Assembly (NCBI GenBank): GCA_046328715.1
Contig: JAXLWB010000049.1
Location: 1 to 64,000 of the forward strand
Length of the DNA: 64,000 nucleotides
Direction of reading: 5' to 3'
From: JAXLWB01 sp046328715
Lineage (GTDB): Bacteria > Chloroflexota > Anaerolineae > Caldilineales > Caldilineaceae
Made by a program: the position numbers and the translations under genes. Position 1 is the first letter of the stretch; each line of letters starts with the position of its first letter. Below, one piece after another: positions 61,401 through 64,000 of the stretch. The notes under the pieces are model-generated. The model made no database searches. It was not told the origin of the DNA and was given only the letters and a program-made list of their open reading frames with translations.

Positions 61401-61621
61401 CTTAAGGTAATTGTGTCCGGGTTGGGGTCGGCATTAGCGGCGATGATTGCCTCGCGTAACGAACAGTCACTGTCGCACACACCATCCGCTGTATCCACTG
61501 TTTTGGTGACAGTGAAGGTGGCTGCACGAACAACTGGTGGGCTCTTCAATAGCCACTGCATTGTAAAACTCACGGCTAGCGAAAGGCAGACAATGACAGG
61601 AAAGTAAATAAATCTACGCAT
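58439..61621 (-). CDS. secreted CSLREA-type parallel beta-helix protein with InlB-like repeats
   Basis: 1060 residues. The signal peptide is MRRFIYFPVIVCLSLAVSFT. The CSLREA motif is in GVCDSDCSLREAIIAANADP near residue 52, with the D-T-I-T-L pattern after it. Then comes a long right-handed beta-helix (about 110-640) rich in NSTVxxN, GGGI and SSNHAKNGGAF units. A Big/IPT-like region (FDIRNAGGGILDWTIHEST) follows, then two InlB B-type repeats (GSYSPGTKVKLTATPTSGFT; GEVYAQGTVVQLTAIPASDS). The end is AQKLYLPIVSR. A surface or secreted polysaccharide-binding rod; no catalytic residues were identified. Confidence 0.85.
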   Translation of the reverse strand: MRRFIYFPVIVCLSLAVSFTMQWLLKSPPVVRAATFTVTKTVDTADGVCDSDCSLREAIIAANADPNPDTITLSAGTYVLTIPHATGNNQEGDLDILTDMTLVGAGPEQTIIDGRGFPADARDAVLHIRNYGLSAGLPPSVTISGVTIQNGKGGIYAEQANITVRNSTVISNVSYSYEAGGIAIIVGTLTVEDSLIAKNRASSGAGIWGVTAAITITNTIIENNQAINSGNPAVGGGIYTTDSSSVAIGKSKIRNNIATRSDASGGCGGSSGGGIYFYGNGASSFRLLDSEVVSNTATDQVETCTIAMGGGINLGNNEITLIQNSLILSNTSGMGGGIVNATYGSSHIVNSTISYNRAIAPPAAFSIDGMAGGISASPIDEIINSTLSHNSATADGGGIYGNVFTITHSTVAYNTAGGYGGGIFGTPNVLDSSVHHNSANNGGGMVLALGGRVERSTLYENVATQEGGGIYLLYGARLGESVIYRIFNSTLSSNHAKNGGAFSDSGASKTAGGDYGVAYTMFHSNTAFGNSATNSAGGLYHHECCGIEVENSIVADNGLAGDCSGESEFVSLGYNLAGDSTCIKFNATGDAINTDPLLGPLQDNGGPSPTHALALDSPARESGNSATCFATDQRGIIRPQGLLCDIGAFELVPVTPFLYVTPTVLQFEGQLDTNQTLTQSFDIRNAGGGILDWTIHESTPWLTVSPTSGFDHRTLAATVTTNGLNTGSYDGVITVESPGASGSPQTIHVSLSVNRQAVGIVTPATGGTLQIPGGLNLTFPPTAVGGITTVTVTLISLPTHPLQFDCASETCRYAGVAVELNATDGDGNQISFFNQPYTLVLPYDPSFLTNAGIASADTLQWFEWQTDQWDQAFCDCSVDTSTNKFITKQTSVSEYALFGIQTNPTHTLTINKTGSGDVTLEPPGGSYSPGTKVKLTATPTSGFTFAAWSGAVSGTTNPTEVTMDGDKTVNANFVAIAQNFSVIVNKIGEGTVMLNPPGEVYAQGTVVQLTAIPASDSIFTNWSGEVSGNVNPIHVTVTRNLNVVANFAIAQKLYLPIVSR

Positions 61622-61774
61622 AACACTTCTCCAATATTGTGATAGTGATCATTAGTATTTTTTCAATAACTTGCGCTACTGCCCATGAACTGTGTGAAGA
61701 AGCGAAGATACATGACTACATATAACTGCGCCATCTGGGTCGGTCTGAGTGTGTGAGAAAGTTTGGAGCGATTC
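61622..61774. other. upstream region of the beta-helix gene
   Basis: About 150 bp with no coding frame and no clear promoter boxes identified. Confidence 0.3.
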
Positions 61775-61920
61775 GTAATTGGGTAACTAGTACACCTGGG
61801 CGGAAGTAACCCTATGAATCCGACGAAGATTTCTCCTCGCAAAAAGCCACTCGTCGAAATGACGATTCTTCAGCTTATTTCTGCCGAGATGTACTAGTCA
61901 TCATGAAATTACCCAATTAC
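61775..61920. mobile_element. MITE-like element, 146 bp, with terminal inverted repeats
   Basis: GTAATTGGGTAA (61775-61786) is the exact reverse complement of 61909-61920. The match continues inward: CTAGTACA-C-x-x-GGCGGAA on the left mirrors the complement of TTCTGCC-x-x-GATGTACTAG on the right, with an 11-bp insertion (ATGATGAAA-type) only in the right arm. No ORF inside. The right end supplies the stop codon of the next small gene. No family was recognised and the target duplication is unclear. Confidence 0.6.
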
Positions 61921-62102
61921 AAGTTGCAAACCACATTACCATTATCATCGTATACTGAGCCTTGAATGATTTCCATGATGACACCTGGGTGAAGTCGGCC
62001 ATCCACAGCAGCATCAAGGATATGAGTGCTGCGTACAAGGTTTGCCTGAGGTGATTCGTGTAGCACATATGCCAGTGTACCGGGCTGTAATTTGTGAGTC
62101 AT
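61917..62102 (-). CDS. small SH3-like protein, probably truncated by the MITE-like element
   Basis: 61 residues: MTHKLQPGTLAYVLHESPQA, then GRLHPGVIMEIIQGSVYDDN, GNVVCNL, stop. The pattern of 'G-x-L-x-x-G-x-x-x-E-x-I-x-G-P-V-Y-x-D' is that of bacterial SH3-type domains, which would normally continue with a W-x-x-V strand. Here the reading ends at the TAA within the terminal inverted repeat of the 146-bp element, so the protein may have lost its C-terminal half. Function: unknown, wall or ligand binding at most. Confidence 0.45.
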   Translation of the reverse strand: MTHKLQPGTLAYVLHESPQANLVRSTHILDAAVDGRLHPGVIMEIIQGSVYDDNGNVVCNL

Positions 62103-62181
62103 TGGATGTCCGTCCCTTTGGATGAAATTTCCGACTACTACAAAGCTTCGACATTGATTAGGACAAGACTACTCTGGTTGT

Positions 62182-62565
62182 TTATTCACGAAATGGTAAG
62201 TTACTGGTCCAAATATCACATTGGATCTGCCATTGCCCTTGTTGCTGTTTCCAGATGATCACATACTTGCCGACATCGATCACTCGCTGCTGGCGATCCA
62301 GAAAGTGGTATTCGCCTACCTCATTGATGGTGTCGCCCAGACAATCTACTTCGAGCGGGATACGTTGCATGGCGCAGATGCCCATATCGATGCAGCCTTG
62401 CCAGAACGCCTGGATAGCTGCCCGTCTGTGGATCGCTGCGCTATAGGCAGGCATGATCTGTCCTGTTTCGGCGTAGAGTGTCGCCACACCAACAGCATCG
62501 CCCTGACGAAAACTAACCATCCACTGTTGGTGGGCAAACATGACAGCAGCGTGAAACGCTTCCAT
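62182..62565 (-). CDS. DUF4440 / SnoaL-like (NTF2-fold) protein
   Basis: 127 residues. FAHQQWMVSFRQGDAVGVAT and LYAETGQIMPAYSAAIHRRA carry the typical N-terminal helix and strand. GKYVIIWKQQQGQWQIQCDI near the end is the standard DUF4440 closing segment with its conserved W and D. Such proteins bind small molecules or act as isomerases; specificity cannot be read. It lies directly 3' of the lipoprotein gene on the same strand. Confidence 0.75.
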   Translation of the reverse strand: MEAFHAAVMFAHQQWMVSFRQGDAVGVATLYAETGQIMPAYSAAIHRRAAIQAFWQGCIDMGICAMQRIPLEVDCLGDTINEVGEYHFLDRQQRVIDVGKYVIIWKQQQGQWQIQCDIWTSNLPFRE

Positions 62566-62590
62566 ACTGATAGAGATGACACTTAAACAT

Positions 62591-63160
62591 TTAATGATGC
62601 ATTTCTTCTGTAAATGGCACCATCAGGTGTTCATAGGGCGTACCCGCAAACATGACGTAGGGGACTCCGTGCAGGTGCTTACTGGAAAATAGGGCGGGAT
62701 CCAGCGGGTCTGGCGAAACAATCATGATGTGCGGGCCGTCGATTACCCACTCTTCTCCGGCGGGCGGTTCCATCAGGCTGGGATCGTCGTTGCTGGCAAC
62801 ACTTTGACCTTGCAGCATATAAATGATGCCGATACCGCTGTATTGCGGTTGGCGTCCGGCGAGGTAGGCTCGGAAAAATTCTAGCCCGTTCGCATCCATA
62901 CACATGGGGTCATTGGTGGGCGTGAAGGGTAGATCGGGTGTGCAAGTCCACTGGTTGCTGCCCTTGCGCAGTTCTACCAGATCACCGCCCGGCGCTGTCG
63001 GTAGATCGACAATCGTGGCATCGTGGGCAATCGACGGCAAGCCAGCGCTCATGGCATTGGCGATCTTATCGTCGCCGGGGTGGGCTGCTTCCGGCATGAT
63101 CGGCTGACAGCCAGCGAGCAGCAGCGCTAGAAGCAACGTGACTTTATAAAGCAGTTTCAT
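62591..63160 (-). CDS. lipoprotein of unknown function
   Basis: 189 residues with a classical lipoprotein signal: MKLLYKVTLLLALLLAGCQP, lipid Cys at 18. The mature part contains LRKGSNQWTCTPDLPFTPTN, two further Cys, GIGIIYMLQGQSVASNDDPS, WVIDGPHIMIVSPDP and a His-rich end EEMHH. No family name comes to mind. It probably forms a two-gene unit with the DUF4440 gene downstream and is divergent from the SARP regulator. Confidence 0.75.
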   Translation of the reverse strand: MKLLYKVTLLLALLLAGCQPIMPEAAHPGDDKIANAMSAGLPSIAHDATIVDLPTAPGGDLVELRKGSNQWTCTPDLPFTPTNDPMCMDANGLEFFRAYLAGRQPQYSGIGIIYMLQGQSVASNDDPSLMEPPAGEEWVIDGPHIMIVSPDPLDPALFSSKHLHGVPYVMFAGTPYEHLMVPFTEEMHH

Positions 63161-63446
63161 AGGGTTTTCTCCTCTTGCGAATGAACAAGTTTACCGATCA
63201 ATACTAGCCAACAAATTTTTTCGGAATGGATGGTTTTGTTTACCAACGAAGACGGAATGATCATAGCAGACGGAGCGTTGCCCAATCGTTGCCAATTGCG
63301 ACAAACAGCGTTTCTCTTGGCAGTATTTGCCGTTTCTCCTAAACGAATTGAGTCATGCTTTCGATTTTTTTGACGAGGTTGCGCCAAAAGTTACGATCAT
63401 ATAAAATGATGTAACCTTTCTTTTGGTTAACCATCGAGGAGATGGC
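63161..63446. promoter_or_regulatory. divergent promoter region of lipoprotein and BTAD regulator
   Basis: About 285 bp with no credible gene. It must carry promoters for both directions; no perfect boxes were identified by eye. GAGGAGA near 63436 is the ribosome-binding site for the regulator. Confidence 0.35.
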
Positions 63447-64000
63447 ATGACCCCAGTGCTGCAGATTCGTTTGCTTGGCCGCTTTCAACTTGTCTATGAC
63501 CAGCAACCGTTACCCACGGTCAAAAGTACGCGCCTGCAATCTCTATTGGCGTATCTAGTGCTACACGCCGGTGCATTTCACTCGCGCCAATATCTCGCCT
63601 TTTTGCTTTGGCCTGCTTCTACAGAGGAACAAGCGCGCACTAACCTGCGCAAACTCTGCTTTCAACTGCGCCAAGCCTTGCCCACCTCTGATCTTTTTCT
63701 GCGCATGGATCAGCACACGATCCAATGGCAGCCAGATGCACCTTATACCCTTGATGTCGATGAAGTACGCCATCTGCTCAATCGTCAGGTGCAGATGCCA
63801 TCATTACCTGAAAATTTAATCGACTTGGTCGATCTCTATGCAGGGGAACTGCTCCCCAGTTGTTATGATGAGTGGCTCTTACCGTTGCGTCAGCAACTAC
63901 ATGATAGTGTGCTGAGCGATTTGAACCGCCTTGTAACCCTGCTTGAGCAACAACGTGCCTACCAGGAGGGCATCCGCTATGCAAGGCGACTGCTCCAATT
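63447..64000 (+). CDS. BTAD/SARP-type transcriptional regulator, N-terminal part (runs off window)
   Basis: The visible 184 residues start MTPVLQIRLLGRFQLVYDQQ, the typical strand at the start of a winged-helix SARP domain. LQSLLAYLVLHAGAFHSRQY and LLWPASTEEQARTNLRKLCF are the recognition region. LIDLVDLYAGELLPSCYDEW opens the bacterial transcriptional activation domain. Chloroflexota versions often continue as large NTPase/TPR proteins; the end is outside the window. It probably controls a neighbouring operon. Confidence 0.85.
   Translation, partial: MTPVLQIRLLGRFQLVYDQQPLPTVKSTRLQSLLAYLVLHAGAFHSRQYLAFLLWPASTEEQARTNLRKLCFQLRQALPTSDLFLRMDQHTIQWQPDAPYTLDVDEVRHLLNRQVQMPSLPENLIDLVDLYAGELLPSCYDEWLLPLRQQLHDSVLSDLNRLVTLLEQQRAYQEGIRYARRLLQ

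Noticed and set aside
61600..61621. LPXTG-type sortase signal in the exported proteins
   Set aside because: YLPIVSR-like ends lack LPxTG followed by a hydrophobic tail and basic end; no sortase gene is in the window.

Overview
The window looks like chromosomal DNA of a Chloroflexota bacterium, probably of the Anaerolineae/Caldilineae type. This is inferred from gene style and no rRNA is present. The clues are NB-ARC/TPR (STAND) regulators, a BTAD/SARP regulator, CSLREA-type beta-helix proteins, secreted proteins carrying a [VL]Y[LA]P[LI] stretch, and MoxR-DUF58-DUF4129 and Gfo/Idh/MocA genes. No rRNA, tRNA, CRISPR array, phage or intact transposase was recognised.

Layout. (1) 1-14.0 kb, plus strand: a carbohydrate/acid catabolism neighbourhood. 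It has an SDR tail, a GNAT, a Gfo/Idh oxidoreductase, an alpha/beta hydrolase, a histidinol-dehydrogenase-like enzyme, a methyltransferase, a TolB-like propeller, an MFS exporter and a UxuB-like mannonate/fructuronate oxidoreductase. The part at about 1.9-7.5 kb is heavily frame-broken: remnants of a hydrolase, a second Gfo/Idh enzyme, a PIN toxin module, a lipoprotein/DDTD-protein/membrane-protein operon on the minus strand, and hydroxypyruvate isomerase. (2) 14.05-14.22 kb: a stand-alone candidate small RNA with a perfect sigma70-type promoter, a folded core and an intrinsic terminator, convergent with a DUF3800 gene. (3) 15-19.5 kb, minus strand: SDR, membrane protein, MetE-like enzyme, GNAT, FAD oxidoreductase. 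(4) 19.7-23.6 kb: MoxR ATPase, DUF58 and DUF4129 proteins as one operon. (5) 23.7-28 kb: phosphatase, phosphotriesterase-family hydrolase, small membrane protein, TPR protein with a poly-A frameshift, peroxidase remnant. (6) 28.3-35.2 kb: a zinc metalloprotease, two STAND/TPR regulator units, and between them a 41-codon gene for a secreted peptide whose predicted mature end is CSNPTGGC.

(7) 35.5-53.2 kb, plus strand: a run of very large extracellular-type proteins. These are a 1702-residue glycosidase-like/metzincin fusion, an unknown protein, a subtilase, a membrane receiver-like protein, a beta-propeller di-haem cytochrome, a giant repeat protein with about 660-bp tandem repeats (frame-broken), and a LysM/SH3-like protein. 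(8) 53.6-58.3 kb: an inverted duplication of an esterase-like plus beta-lactamase-like gene pair, centred at about 55,951. The right arm is intact; both genes of the left arm carry frameshifts. (9) 58.4-64 kb: CSLREA beta-helix protein, a 146-bp MITE-like element supplying the stop codon of a small SH3-like ORF, a DUF4440 protein, a lipoprotein, and the start of a BTAD regulator.

Two features recur. Long intergenic palindromes, each of different sequence but built from reiterated short words, sit directly 3' of genes (11.8, 13.1, 19.6, 32.1, 40.6, 41.3 kb and others). Frameshifts cluster in two patches (about 2-7.5 kb and 47.7-55 kb), which may be pseudogene decay or local sequence error.
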